From: Flavobacteriia bacterium
GTDB taxonomy: Bacteria; Bacteroidota; Bacteroidia; Flavobacteriales_D; Crocinitomicaceae
Assembly (NCBI GenBank): GCA_947464135.1
Contig: CANHVK010000005.1
Span: forward strand, 1-60,967
Direction: 5' to 3'
DNA: 60,967 nt
This document shows, one piece after another, positions 8,410 through 18,111 of the stretch. The position numbers were made by a program, and so were the translations under genes. Every line of letters begins with the position of its first letter. Within the stretch, counting starts at the first letter, position 1. Under the pieces are notes generated by a model, which saw nothing but the letters and a program-made list of their open reading frames with translations, searched no databases and was not told the origin of the DNA.

Positions 8410-9555
8410 CTAATTCCAATCGAAACGTTTTGATTTATAAGGGAATATATCATACAATTCACCTGAATAATAAAATTCATATGCGATAGCACCAAATGAA
8501 TGTGGTTTATCATAAATCTTAATCGTTGAACCTCCTACCCTTGGATTTCTTTTTGGTTTCGATTGTGGATAACCAACGTTAAATAAGGTTGCTAATATTT
8601 CGGGTCTGTCATCTATTGGAAATCCTGCCTTTTCCCATTGTATTTTCACTTGTTTCAAGAATACGGCAGCATACATATAAGAATAATAATGATTTTTATA
8701 ATCTACCAATCGTTTTACCCTCTCAGCGGTTGGATTATCCGTTTTAAAATCAAGTAAATGAACATACTCATCACCTAAATAATATACCGAATTAGGATCA
8801 TGTAAATTCTTTTCAATGTCAATTGCAGTTTGTTCTTTAATTCCCGTTACACCCAATGAGAATTGTGATTCAACTGTTAAAATTTTCAATGGACCAATCC
8901 ATTTTTTATAAGCTTCTCGTTTAGAATTAAATAATCGAATTTGCTCCCCTACCAAACAAGAAACAATTAATCGTTGTTCAACACCAGTTAGATTCGCAAC
9001 AGAATCAATCAGTTTTTTATCCTTAGCACAAGCAATTTTAAAATCCTGCCACTCAGAAATATTCATCCAATCAAAAATACTTCCTTGTATAGTTTTTTTA
9101 GGTCGATTGTATTTCTTTTTAAGATATTCTCTAACTTCATTTTTATAAGCTTTATTTTTTCCTAAATACATCTCTACAGCAAAAATCATTTTTCGGGTTT
9201 CTACTTCATTTCTGTCTTTTAAATAAGCATCCATTATGTATTTTGCATTTTGGGGAGCATATTTATTTAAAATCAGTATTCGATGTAAGTTATCGAAATC
9301 TTCGTGTTTTCCATTCTTATTTGAAATTTTGAAAGACTGGTTGTATTTATCTCTTATCTCTTGAAAATACCTGTCATTTTGGTCAATTGCACCACTATCG
9401 TTGGTTAATTTTAATTTCATTGCAACATAAGTTCCGCTCATAAAAAAGCCGATGACAGCAAAAAGAATTAAAAAAGCAGTTACAGGGTATTTAACCCACT
9501 TTTTAGAATAGATTTTTTTCACAGTATAAATTTTTGCGAATTTAATTATTCTCAA
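8410..9555 (-). CDS. membrane-anchored DUF1402-like protein
   Basis: A 381-residue protein with one N-terminal membrane segment (about residues 24-46: VTAFLILFAVIGFFMSGTYV) and the remainder outside the cytoplasm. The C-terminal half (about 195-375) contains GEQIRLF, FSLGVTGIKEQTAIDIE, ILATLFNVGYPQSKP and RVGGSTI, which resemble PF07182 (DUF1402) and have the look of a lysozyme-like fold with a glutamate in SCLVGEQ. A peptidoglycan lyase role is only an inference. It heads the set DUF1402-like, phosphodiester glycosidase, DUF2079, MFS. Confidence 0.6.
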   Translation of the reverse strand: MRIIKFAKIYTVKKIYSKKWVKYPVTAFLILFAVIGFFMSGTYVAMKLKLTNDSGAIDQNDRYFQEIRDKYNQSFKISNKNGKHEDFDNLHRILILNKYAPQNAKYIMDAYLKDRNEVETRKMIFAVEMYLGKNKAYKNEVREYLKKKYNRPKKTIQGSIFDWMNISEWQDFKIACAKDKKLIDSVANLTGVEQRLIVSCLVGEQIRLFNSKREAYKKWIGPLKILTVESQFSLGVTGIKEQTAIDIEKNLHDPNSVYYLGDEYVHLLDFKTDNPTAERVKRLVDYKNHYYSYMYAAVFLKQVKIQWEKAGFPIDDRPEILATLFNVGYPQSKPKRNPRVGGSTIKIYDKPHSFGAIAYEFYYSGELYDIFPYKSKRFDWN

Positions 9556-9581
9556 AAAAATTAAACCTTATCATTTTAAGA

Positions 9582-12500
9582 CTATAAATTTTTAGAGAAT
9601 GTACGGTATCTCAAATAAGAAATTAATGAATAGACACCTAATATAATTACAGTAACATATATCCAATTAGGAATTTCTGCTAATCCTTCCCCCTGAGCAT
9701 AAGAATGTAACCCTACCAAATAAAAATTCACACCGAAAAAAGTAAAAATTATAGATGAGAACCCCCAGAAGCTTACTAAGTTAAATGTAAACTTACCACT
9801 TAATCCTGGAATGAAACGTAAATGCAATATAACTGCATACACTAATACAGAAACCAATGCCCAAGTTTCTTTTGGATCCCATCCCCAATATCTTCCCCAT
9901 GACTCATTAGCCCAAACACCCCCAAGAAAAGTTCCTATAGTTAACATATACAAACCAATGGTTATAGTCATTTCTGAAACTGCAGTAATTTCATTTATTT
10001 GAGAAGTAAAACGCTTTCCATTAGAACTGTTTCTAATTATGTACATTAACAAATTTATAAAACCTAAAATTGCCCCTAAACCTAAAAAGCCATAGCTACC
10101 TGTAATTATTGCAACGTGAATCATTAACCAATAAGATTTTAATACAGGTTGTAAAGGCGTAATTTCTGGATCCATTAAATTTAACTCTGTTACAAATAAA
10201 ATGAAGAAAGCTAATATTGCTGTCGCTGGTAAAACAGCACCATTTTTACGTGAAAAAACAAACCCTGCAATCATTGAAATCCAAGCAATGAAAATAACAG
10301 CTTCGTAACCATTACTCCAAGGAGCGTGACCTGAAATATACCAACGCATACCAACACCTATTCCATGATATATGAAGACCAATCCCATTAAAACAATAAA
10401 TGGCATTACTATTTTTTTAATTGTTTTTTCGGACTTTTCTGTAGGTTGAATGAAAATTCTTACAAAATATAACACCAACATTAAAATCCCTAACACAAAA
10501 TACGAATACATGGTATTTTTGAAAATATTCATTTTGTTATACCTTACTTCCATATTCACGTGAGATTCTGAAGGTGCTAATTTCCCTGCAACTTCACGTT
10601 GATATTTCTTAAACCCCTTCAATAAATCAGTTGCTTGTCCATATGCATTTGTTTTAGAAGCAGAATCTACAGCACTTAAATATTTTAAAGCATACATTGA
10701 TGAGATTGAATCTTTTTGCATTAATTCCATATTAAGTGGAACAAACCAAGTATTATTAGGATCTGATTTTAATGGAATTATCTTCATAAATTCCCATCTA
10801 AAAATGGAACCTGTCACTTCAAATCTTTCAACAAGCTTTATAATTTTTTTGTCAAATTCATTTTTACGTGAATCTAATTTTTGATGTGCCGAGTTATACA
10901 AATCAATCCATTTAAATTGACCTTCATCATCCATCAATTGATTAAAACTAGCGAACTTACCTAACTTTAATTGATCTCTTACAGCTTGTGGAATAGATAT
11001 AATAGGTTGCTTTACCCAGTAAGGCGGGTACATATGCATACTCATAACTACCTGAACGGCATTTTTCGCATCAAATTTATTTTTACCATATATTTTTCTC
11101 AATACTTGATCACACATTGTGTGCATTGGTATAATTCTACCTTCTAAATCCTGAACTAACATAGTTGATACTTCATCACTATGATCTTCTGACATAAACT
11201 GAACTACGGGATCTTGGTGTTTATGAGTTTTATCATTTGCAAACAAAGTACCTGAAAGACCAATACTTAAAATAAAAAACAACAATTTCAAAATTTGATT
11301 TCTTTTATGTGAAGCATTTATTTTAGAAGCTAATTCTTTAAATCTTCCAATTGGTGCAAACAAAGACATGATCATTCCAATTGACATTAACAAATAGCCA
11401 ACATATGTCACATTTGTTCCTAATGCATCGTGGTTTACACTTAAACGCGTTCCTTTTTCATCAGGATCATATGCAGATTGGAAAAAGCGAAAACCATCAT
11501 AATCCATTACGTGATTCATAAAAATTGTCTGATTTCGAGTGTAATTTTTTGTTTTATCAATGATTGTCACATCACTTTCAAAAGAAGATGCTGTATTAGA
11601 TCCAGGATACCTTTCTAATCTAAAATCCTTACATGCAATATAAAATGGTATTTCTTTTTTAGTCGAACCATATTCCATTTCATATGTCAATCCTTCAAAA
11701 TTAAACACAGCTTTTTCGGGCATTTGCTGAAAACCACCAACTAAATCAACTAATTTAGATTTAACTCCGTCGGTAATTTTCAATGTTAAAATATCTAATC
11801 CTTTATCTTTTCTACCTGAAGACATTTTAGTCATTTTTGCATGTTTTATCTCATTTTTAAAAACAAATTGCTGACCGTCAACAACGTATAAGGTTCTAGG
11901 TAAAAAAGGAACTAATGTATCTTGGGGTACTTTTTTAAATAATGAATCCGGTGGATTTTGACCTGATTGTCTGTATTTCATCATCATTGTCATGGGCAAA
12001 TATTGCATAGGTAATTTAGTATTAATCATCAACTCACCATTTACTCTATTAATTTCCATTCCTGGCATTGCATCTTTTTTAGCAAATGACAAAGCATTTT
12101 CACCAACCATTACGAATCCACTCTCAGAGAGATAGTTAGATGTCATTCCATCGGTTACTATCTCAAGAACAGAACCTTTTATTTTTTGATCAACCAACAA
12201 AGAATCTACCATCTTTTTTCTAAAATTTACATACTCAATGGTAATTGGATTTTTATGACCTGGAAAATCAACTTTTTCTTCAAAAGAATTATCCGCTTGT
12301 TCAGATAAAAATGTTTTTCGATTCAAAACATATTGCATTTTCCCATCATTAATTCTAAACCATAAATGGGGATCGTTTAAATAAATCAAATTACTTTTTT
12401 CACCTTCGCGAATCAACATCAACCCTTCGTAACTAATATATCTTGTAATACCTGCACCAATAATTATAACGATAAAAGATAAATGAAATGCTAGCATAGC

Positions 12501-12731
12501 AATCTTTTCACGTTGAAACATTTTATATCTGAAAATATTTGAAATCAAATTTATCGTTAAATAAAACAATAAGGCTTCAAACCATTTCGCATTGTATATG
12601 AATACCTTAGCTGTTTGTATATCATATTTTGATTCAATTATTGTAGCAGCACCAATTGCAACTAAAAAAATTATCAATGCCATAGCCATCAATCGCATTG
12701 AAAAAATAGTATTCATAATTTTATTTAACAT
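9582..12731 (-). CDS. ccsBA: fused cytochrome c biogenesis protein ResB-CcsA (system II)
   Basis: A polytopic protein of 1049 residues from the ATG at 12731; a longer frame starts at 12773, but the later start gives a normal amphipathic N-terminus before TM1. The N-terminal part is ResB-like, with early TM helices, a long periplasmic domain and another TM. A large region containing DDEGQ and other hydrophilic segments (about 510-720) follows. The C-terminal ~300 residues are CcsA with the haem-handling WWD motif (WANESWGRYWGWDPKETWA) and flanking histidines. The protein moves haem across the membrane and ligates it to apocytochrome c. ResB-CcsA fusion is the usual form in Bacteroidota. It is monocistronic, with a 26-base gap to the next minus-strand gene. 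Confidence 0.92.
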   Translation of the reverse strand: MLNKIMNTIFSMRLMAMALIIFLVAIGAATIIESKYDIQTAKVFIYNAKWFEALLFYLTINLISNIFRYKMFQREKIAMLAFHLSFIVIIIGAGITRYISYEGLMLIREGEKSNLIYLNDPHLWFRINDGKMQYVLNRKTFLSEQADNSFEEKVDFPGHKNPITIEYVNFRKKMVDSLLVDQKIKGSVLEIVTDGMTSNYLSESGFVMVGENALSFAKKDAMPGMEINRVNGELMINTKLPMQYLPMTMMMKYRQSGQNPPDSLFKKVPQDTLVPFLPRTLYVVDGQQFVFKNEIKHAKMTKMSSGRKDKGLDILTLKITDGVKSKLVDLVGGFQQMPEKAVFNFEGLTYEMEYGSTKKEIPFYIACKDFRLERYPGSNTASSFESDVTIIDKTKNYTRNQTIFMNHVMDYDGFRFFQSAYDPDEKGTRLSVNHDALGTNVTYVGYLLMSIGMIMSLFAPIGRFKELASKINASHKRNQILKLLFFILSIGLSGTLFANDKTHKHQDPVVQFMSEDHSDEVSTMLVQDLEGRIIPMHTMCDQVLRKIYGKNKFDAKNAVQVVMSMHMYPPYWVKQPIISIPQAVRDQLKLGKFASFNQLMDDEGQFKWIDLYNSAHQKLDSRKNEFDKKIIKLVERFEVTGSIFRWEFMKIIPLKSDPNNTWFVPLNMELMQKDSISSMYALKYLSAVDSASKTNAYGQATDLLKGFKKYQREVAGKLAPSESHVNMEVRYNKMNIFKNTMYSYFVLGILMLVLYFVRIFIQPTEKSEKTIKKIVMPFIVLMGLVFIYHGIGVGMRWYISGHAPWSNGYEAVIFIAWISMIAGFVFSRKNGAVLPATAILAFFILFVTELNLMDPEITPLQPVLKSYWLMIHVAIITGSYGFLGLGAILGFINLLMYIIRNSSNGKRFTSQINEITAVSEMTITIGLYMLTIGTFLGGVWANESWGRYWGWDPKETWALVSVLVYAVILHLRFIPGLSGKFTFNLVSFWGFSSIIFTFFGVNFYLVGLHSYAQGEGLAEIPNWIYVTVIILGVYSLISYLRYRTFSKNL

Positions 12732-12899
12732 ATCTATGAATTTTGAGTTGTAAAAATACAGAGTAAAACACATATTTGTATCAAACTTTCAGAATAATAT
12801 CAGGAGTTCTTTTATAATTTAATACATACATTTCTTTTTAAAAAAGTTAACATTATACCTCTCAGAAATTAATTTTACTTAAATTAGTTTCTAAATCGG

Positions 12900-12908
12900 T
12901 ATCATTTG
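12900..12908 (+). promoter_or_regulatory. -7-like box at the start of the beta-helix lipoprotein gene
   Basis: TATCATTTG (12900-12908) resembles the TAnnTTTG box with one extra spacer base and ends six bases before the ATG at 12915. It explains the in-frame TTG at 12906 as promoter sequence, not a start. No clear -33 element is visible. Confidence 0.3.
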
Positions 12909-12914
12909 GATAAA

Positions 12915-14291
12915 ATGAAAAATAAATTATTGTATATTTTAGTATTCTCATTTATTAGCATATTGATTATTAGCTGTAAAAAAATTGAGCCTTTCTCAAA
13001 ATCGAATGTTACTTTTTCGATTGACACTTTAGTTTTCGATACTGTCTTTACAACTGTTGGTTCAATAACTAAAAACTTTAAAATATATAATCCAGATTCA
13101 AAACAAATATCTCTTGAAGAGATTGAATTAATTGGTGGGAATAATTCTCCATTTAGAATAAATGTAGATGGTTCATCAGGTACAAAATTTACAAATAATA
13201 CCATCAAAGGGAAAGACAGTATGTTCATTTTCGTTAATGTAAAATTAAATGTTACAGGTAAAAATTTACCTACAATTATCGAAGATTCAATTCGTATCCG
13301 AACCAATGGAAAAGATCAATATATGAATTTAATGGTATGGGGACAAGACGCCTATTTTCATTATAAAGAAGTTCTTACTGAAAAAATTTGGAAAAGTGAT
13401 AAACCTCACGTTATAATTAATTATGCTGCTGTCGACTCTGCTAAATCACTCACTATTGAAAGTGGTACTAAAGTTCATTTACACAAAAATGCCTTATTAT
13501 ATGTGTATAAATCAAAATTATCAATCAATGGAACTAAAGATAATCCTGTTATTTTCCAAGGAGATAGACTAGAAAGTTTTTATAAAGATGTGCCAGGTCA
13601 ATATTATGGTATTTATCTACACGAAGCACAATCTTCTACTATTAATTATACACAAATTAAGAATGCAACTACTGGAATACACGTCTTTAGTACAAATAGT
13701 AATATAACCGAACCGACTTTGAAAATCACAAATTCTATTATTAAGAACAATAGTAATTATGGGATTTTACTTTTTTCAAATCCATGGGTTGAAATGGAAA
13801 ATTCAATCGTTACAAAAAATGGAACATATGGTGTATTTATTTTACAAGGTGCTACATTTAAATCTACGCATAATAATATTTTAGGCTATGCATCTTCTAA
13901 TGAAAATACAGGAGCATTTGCTATTAAAAATAATTACACAAATCCAAATGATAAAGTAACTTATGTTTCACCTGTAAATATTGTAGTAAATAATACAGTA
14001 ATTTATGGATTCAAAGACGACGAACTGCTTTTTGACACCATTACTGGAAAATCTGCAATAAAATATAATTTTACCAATTGTTTAATAAAAAAGAAGATTA
14101 AATCAGTTTCAAGTAATTTCAATACTATAATTTGGAATACTTCCCCTATTTTCAAAAATATCTCGAACGACGATTATCATTTGGAAACCGGATCCCCTTT
14201 ATTTTCTAATGGTAATTTTCAATTATCTTTACCATTAGATATAGAAGGAAAACAACGAAAAAATCCTCCAACTATTGGAGCATACGAATAA
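12915..14291 (+). CDS. lipoprotein with right-handed parallel beta-helix
   Basis: A 458-residue outer-envelope lipoprotein. The signal peptide ends at the lipobox IISC, with the acylated Cys followed by KK. Residues about 35-140 look like an immunoglobulin-like beta domain (DTVFTTVGSITKNFKIYNP), and about 160-440 form short parallel beta-helix turns with repeated N-x-I/N-S-I elements (ITNSIIKNN, MENSIVTKN). The C-terminus ends in a PPTIGAYE motif often seen in such proteins. No catalytic residues of polysaccharide lyases are recognisable, so binding or structural roles are as likely as catalysis. I start at the ATG at 12915 because an upstream in-frame TTG lies inside a promoter-like box. It is divergent from ccsBA. 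Confidence 0.7.
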   Translation: MKNKLLYILVFSFISILIISCKKIEPFSKSNVTFSIDTLVFDTVFTTVGSITKNFKIYNPDSKQISLEEIELIGGNNSPFRINVDGSSGTKFTNNTIKGKDSMFIFVNVKLNVTGKNLPTIIEDSIRIRTNGKDQYMNLMVWGQDAYFHYKEVLTEKIWKSDKPHVIINYAAVDSAKSLTIESGTKVHLHKNALLYVYKSKLSINGTKDNPVIFQGDRLESFYKDVPGQYYGIYLHEAQSSTINYTQIKNATTGIHVFSTNSNITEPTLKITNSIIKNNSNYGILLFSNPWVEMENSIVTKNGTYGVFILQGATFKSTHNNILGYASSNENTGAFAIKNNYTNPNDKVTYVSPVNIVVNNTVIYGFKDDELLFDTITGKSAIKYNFTNCLIKKKIKSVSSNFNTIIWNTSPIFKNISNDDYHLETGSPLFSNGNFQLSLPLDIEGKQRKNPPTIGAYE

Positions 14292-14339
14292 TTTAATTTG
14301 AATTAAAAATTTTAATTATCACTTTTAAATTAAGATTTA

Positions 14340-14924
14340 ATGAAATACAATCTATCTGAAATAACGGAATTAATTAGAAATAGGAGAACAATATATCCTG
14401 AACAATTTAGTTCAAGAATAATACAAAAAGAACAAGTCGAGATGTTATTAAATAATGCGATTTGGGCTCCAACACATGGAAATACTCAACCTTGGAGATT
14501 TACTGTTTTTCATTCAGATGATTCAAGAGAAAACCTAGCTGATTTTTTAAGTTCTTTGTACCTGAAAATAATTCCAAAAGAAGATCAAAAAGATACAAAA
14601 TTGGCTAAATTACTAACAAGACCAAAACAAGCATCTGTTGTCATCGCTGTCTCAATGAAAAGAGATGAAAATGAAAAAATTAGAGAAATAGAAGAAATTG
14701 AAGCTGTTGCATGCGCAATTCATAATCTTGCTCTGACTGCAGTTGCATATGGATTAGGTTATTATTGGTCAACATCTAAATTAATTTACACTACCGAAAT
14801 GAATGATTTTCTTTCATTAGGTGAAAAAGACAAATGTCTTGGTTTAATTTATTTAGGATACCCATCCATTGAATGGCCGAGTCAACATAGAAAACCTATT
14901 GAATATTTAACAACCTGGAAATAA
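14340..14924 (+). CDS. nitroreductase family protein (YdjA-like)
   Basis: A 194-residue flavin oxidoreductase. The N-terminal RNRRTIYPEQF and APTHGNTQPWRFTVF segments are the FMN-binding signatures of the nitroreductase family, and the C-terminal YGLGYYWSTS and LGLIYLGYP blocks complete the fold. The short size and N-terminus are closest to YdjA-like members. It probably uses NAD(P)H to reduce nitro compounds, quinones or a specific metabolite. Its stop codon is immediately followed by the ATG of the next gene, the first of several such junctions in a five-gene set reaching 18078. Confidence 0.88.
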   Translation: MKYNLSEITELIRNRRTIYPEQFSSRIIQKEQVEMLLNNAIWAPTHGNTQPWRFTVFHSDDSRENLADFLSSLYLKIIPKEDQKDTKLAKLLTRPKQASVVIAVSMKRDENEKIREIEEIEAVACAIHNLALTAVAYGLGYYWSTSKLIYTTEMNDFLSLGEKDKCLGLIYLGYPSIEWPSQHRKPIEYLTTWK

Positions 14925-15683
14925 ATGATTAAAATTGTTTTATTTTTCTTAATTATAGGTTTTTATTTCCAACACTTTGCTCAACAAAATGAGAGAAGAG
15001 CATCATTTGGTATTCATTTTAAACCTTTATTTGAAGGTGGATTTATAGGATCATCAAAACTGGATATAAAAAATGAAAAATTTAACAGTGTAATTAACCA
15101 AAAATTTGGAACATCTTTCGGTGCAATAATTCGTTTTCCAATTTGGAAGAACTTGTATATTGAAACTGGACTAGCTCAAATAAAGCGAAATTATCAAGTA
15201 GATTATACAACTTTAGATAGTAATTTTAATGCTTCAAAAGCTATTTCTTTTGTAAGTCACGACATACCAATAAATGCACTTATCTTTGTAAAACTTTCAG
15301 AGAATTTTTATCTTAATTCTGCATTAGGAGTTTCTCTTGTTCATAACCCATCAAACGTTGCATCTCAAGTTGTATACAATAATTATATTCAATACAAAAC
15401 AGAAGGTAGAAAAAGAAGTAATTTCGCTTTTGAATTCAATGTTACTTCAGGAATAGAATATAGAAATACTAAGTTTGGTGGATTTTATCTTGGAGCAAGT
15501 GCTAGAATACCTTTCCGTCCAATATTTGACGTTGCTACTTCATATGTTAACAATAAAAGTAATAACAAAGAAGTTTTATATGGTAGATTAAATGGCTTAT
15601 ATGTTGCGTTAGACTTTAGATATTTCTTACCAAAAACAAAAAGCTCAAAAATTCAATTTGAAAAAGGACCATTAGAAGATTAA
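14925..15683 (+). CDS. outer membrane beta-barrel protein
   Basis: A 252-residue exported protein with a signal peptide (MIKIVLFFLIIGFYFQHFAQ) and about eight to ten amphipathic strands with aromatic ends (for example FGIHFKPLFEGGF, IYIETGLAQI-like and YVALDFRYFLP). This is the usual look of the small beta-barrel/PorT-like families of Bacteroidota. The C-terminal tail (SKIQFEKGPLED) is charged and does not form a strand. No function can be assigned. The start codon abuts the stop of the nitroreductase and its own stop abuts the start of the DUF985 gene. Confidence 0.65.
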   Translation: MIKIVLFFLIIGFYFQHFAQQNERRASFGIHFKPLFEGGFIGSSKLDIKNEKFNSVINQKFGTSFGAIIRFPIWKNLYIETGLAQIKRNYQVDYTTLDSNFNASKAISFVSHDIPINALIFVKLSENFYLNSALGVSLVHNPSNVASQVVYNNYIQYKTEGRKRSNFAFEFNVTSGIEYRNTKFGGFYLGASARIPFRPIFDVATSYVNNKSNNKEVLYGRLNGLYVALDFRYFLPKTKSSKIQFEKGPLED

Positions 15684-16166
15684 ATGAAATTAGAAATCGA
15701 AAAACTGATTAACCAACTTGGTTTGATTCCTCATCCAGAAGGAGGGTTTTATAAAGAAACATACCGATCGATAGAAACTTGTATTGATGAGACAAGAAAC
15801 TTGAAAACAGCAATCTACTTTTTATTAAGATCTGAAGATGTATCTCATTTTCATCGAATAAAAAGTGATGAAATTTGGTACTTCCATGCAGGAAGTCCAT
15901 TGGTTGTTCATTCAATCGATACAAATGGAAATTATTTTGAACAAAAAGTAGGTATAAACCTATTAGAAGGAGAATTACCACAGTACTTAGTCCCCAAAAA
16001 TACAATATTCGGATCTTCAGTATTAGAAAAAAACAGTTTTTCTTTAGTGTCTTGCTCTGTTTCTCCGGGCTTTGATTTTGAAGATTTTGAATTATTTAAA
16101 AGAGATGAACTAATTGAAAAATATCCCCGTTACAAAGACATTATAACACGACTTACATTAAAATGA
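15684..16166 (+). CDS. DUF985 cupin protein
   Basis: A 160-residue cytoplasmic cupin of the PF06172 (DUF985) family. It shows LGLIPHPEGGFYKETYRS at the N-terminus, then SHFHRIKSDEIWYFHAGSPL, which supplies the histidine and glutamate cluster of a metal-binding cupin, and VSPGFDFEDFELF near the end. Members are small beta-sandwich proteins of unknown or epimerase-like function. The last four bases overlap the start of ribD (ATGA), which suggests co-translation, but a role in riboflavin synthesis is not implied by the sequence alone. Confidence 0.85.
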   Translation: MKLEIEKLINQLGLIPHPEGGFYKETYRSIETCIDETRNLKTAIYFLLRSEDVSHFHRIKSDEIWYFHAGSPLVVHSIDTNGNYFEQKVGINLLEGELPQYLVPKNTIFGSSVLEKNSFSLVSCSVSPGFDFEDFELFKRDELIEKYPRYKDIITRLTLK

Positions 16167-17218
16167 CACTTGAGGAAAAAGATCAATTATACATGCAACG
16201 ATGTATCGATTTAGCTGCACTTGCTGGTGTGAATGCATCCCCTAACCCAATGGTTGGTTCTGTAATTGTTTACAATAATGAAATTATAGGAGAAGGCTAT
16301 CACCAGTATTTTGGAGGCCCGCATGCGGAAGTAAATGCACTCAATTCTATTACTGAACAAGATCAAATACACATATCAAAATCAACTATATATGTAAGTT
16401 TAGAACCTTGTTCCCATACTGGTAAAACACCTCCCTGTTTAGATTTAATTTTAAAAAATAAATTTAAAAGAGTTGTTATCGGTTGTAAAGACCCAAACCC
16501 ATTAGTTTCTGGGAGAAGTATTGATAAATTGAAAGAAGCAAAAATCGATGTCACTTTCGGAGTAAAAGAAAAAGAATGTATTCAATTAAATAAAAGATTC
16601 TTTACATATCAAATTAAAAAACGTCCCTATGTAATTTTAAAATGGGCGCAAACAAAAGACGGTTTCATAGATAAAAATCGTGATGAAGATAATCAAGAAG
16701 AACGAAAAGTAAATTGGATAAGTAATCCTGATACTCAAAGTTTAGTTCATTATTGGCGAAGTAAAGAACAAGCTATTTTAGTGGGTTGGAAAACAATTGA
16801 ACACGATAATCCAAGTTTAACTGTGAGAGAAGTTAAAGGCTTGAATCCATTAAGAATTATTATAGACAGCAATCTTAATATGCCAAAGGAATCAAAAGTT
16901 TTCACAGATGGTGATAAAACCATAATTATTAATAAAATAAAAAATGAAGAAATTGGTAATGTATCATTCATTAAACTTTCACAAATTACAAGTCAAAGCA
17001 TATTAAATTGTCTTTATGAATTAGAAATCAGTTCTGTTTTTATAGAAGGCGGATCTGGAACATTACAACATTTCATTTTAGACGGCCTTTGGGACGAAGC
17101 TAGAATAATTCAAGGAAATATGAAATTTGAAGATGGAATTAAAGCTCCGAAAATAAACGGAATCCCATCAAAAACATATTCATTTTCTAACAATCAACTT
17201 TTTCACTATTTTAAATGA
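16163..17218 (+). CDS. ribD: bifunctional riboflavin deaminase/reductase RibD
   Basis: A 351-residue two-domain enzyme. The N-terminal deaminase (about 1-145) has the zinc motif H54-A-E56 (GGPHAEVNAL) and P-C83-S-H-T-G-K-T-P-P-C92. The C-terminal reductase (about 148-350) has RPYVILKWAQTKDGF, LVGWKTIEHDNPSLTVR and EGGSGTLQHF. It converts 2,5-diamino-6-ribosylamino-pyrimidinone phosphate to 5-amino-6-ribitylaminouracil phosphate in riboflavin synthesis. Other rib genes are not in the window. It overlaps the genes on both sides by four bases. Confidence 0.93.
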   Translation: MTLEEKDQLYMQRCIDLAALAGVNASPNPMVGSVIVYNNEIIGEGYHQYFGGPHAEVNALNSITEQDQIHISKSTIYVSLEPCSHTGKTPPCLDLILKNKFKRVVIGCKDPNPLVSGRSIDKLKEAKIDVTFGVKEKECIQLNKRFFTYQIKKRPYVILKWAQTKDGFIDKNRDEDNQEERKVNWISNPDTQSLVHYWRSKEQAILVGWKTIEHDNPSLTVREVKGLNPLRIIIDSNLNMPKESKVFTDGDKTIIINKIKNEEIGNVSFIKLSQITSQSILNCLYELEISSVFIEGGSGTLQHFILDGLWDEARIIQGNMKFEDGIKAPKINGIPSKTYSFSNNQLFHYFK

Positions 17219-18078
17219 TTTCAGTAACTATAGCCGTTATAACAATAACCTGGATCTTTGTTTTATTCAAATTTTTCACGAAATACGGAATAAACACTTT
17301 TCAAGCAGTTGTTATAAATTACTTAGCTGCTTTTAGCTGTGGAATGATTTTATATGGTGGACAAATAAATAACCAACTTTTTTCTTCAAAAGAATGGATT
17401 TTTTGGGCATTAATTTGTGGTGTTTTATTTATTTCACTGTTTTTCTTAATGGGCAAAAGTTCCCAAAATAATGGGGTTTCATTAACAACTATAGTAGTAA
17501 AAATGAGTATGGCATTCTCTATGGTTTTGATGATCTTGATTTATAAAGAAAACATTAATTTATACAAAATAAGTGCAATTGGTCTTTCATTACTAGGTAT
17601 TTATTTACTTTCGAAACAATCAAATTCAGAAAATGATAAAAAATCGAGTAAAGTATTATTAATAGTACTCTTTATTGGTTGTGGTCTACTCGACTTTCTT
17701 TTGAATTACATTCAAAATTTCAAACTAAAGTTTATTTCTTCTTCACTTTTTAGCGCATTTGGACTGGGTGTAGCAGGATTCCTTGGAACAATAATTCTAA
17801 TTCTTCGCTTTATAAAACAAGGAGAAAAATTAGAATTAAAAAGTATCTATGCTGGAATATTATTAGGAGTTCCAAATTATTTTTCAATTTATTATTTAAT
17901 ACATTCATATGAAGTTTTAAATATCCCTGATTCAACAGTGTTAGCTATCTTAAACATTTTAAGTGTTTTAGCTAGTTTAGTAACAGGTTTTTTCATCTTT
18001 AAAGAAAAAATAACCTGGATAAAAACATTAGGCATAATTAGTTGTCTAATATCCATTTATTTATTTACATTAGGATAA
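17215..18078 (+). CDS. EamA/DMT-family permease
   Basis: A 287-residue membrane protein with about ten hydrophobic helices in two repeats, the second ending in NIPDSTVLAILNILSVLASLVTGFFIF-type sequence of the EamA drug/metabolite transporter superfamily (motif here split by the middle helices). The substrate is unknown. Its start overlaps the ribD stop by four bases (ATGA), so transport of a flavin or pyrimidine is conceivable but unsupported. It is the last gene of the tightly packed set that begins at 14340; a 33-base gap precedes the next gene. Confidence 0.75.
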   Translation: MISVTIAVITITWIFVLFKFFTKYGINTFQAVVINYLAAFSCGMILYGGQINNQLFSSKEWIFWALICGVLFISLFFLMGKSSQNNGVSLTTIVVKMSMAFSMVLMILIYKENINLYKISAIGLSLLGIYLLSKQSNSENDKKSSKVLLIVLFIGCGLLDFLLNYIQNFKLKFISSSLFSAFGLGVAGFLGTIILILRFIKQGEKLELKSIYAGILLGVPNYFSIYYLIHSYEVLNIPDSTVLAILNILSVLASLVTGFFIFKEKITWIKTLGIISCLISIYLFTLG

Positions 18079-18111
18079 GATTTTTTATAATTTTATAACA
18101 AAAATCAGTTT

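Noticed and set aside
12902-13306. 134-codon minus-strand frame at the start of the beta-helix lipoprotein gene
   Set aside because: It overlaps a convincing plus-strand lipoprotein with lipobox and has no signature of its own.
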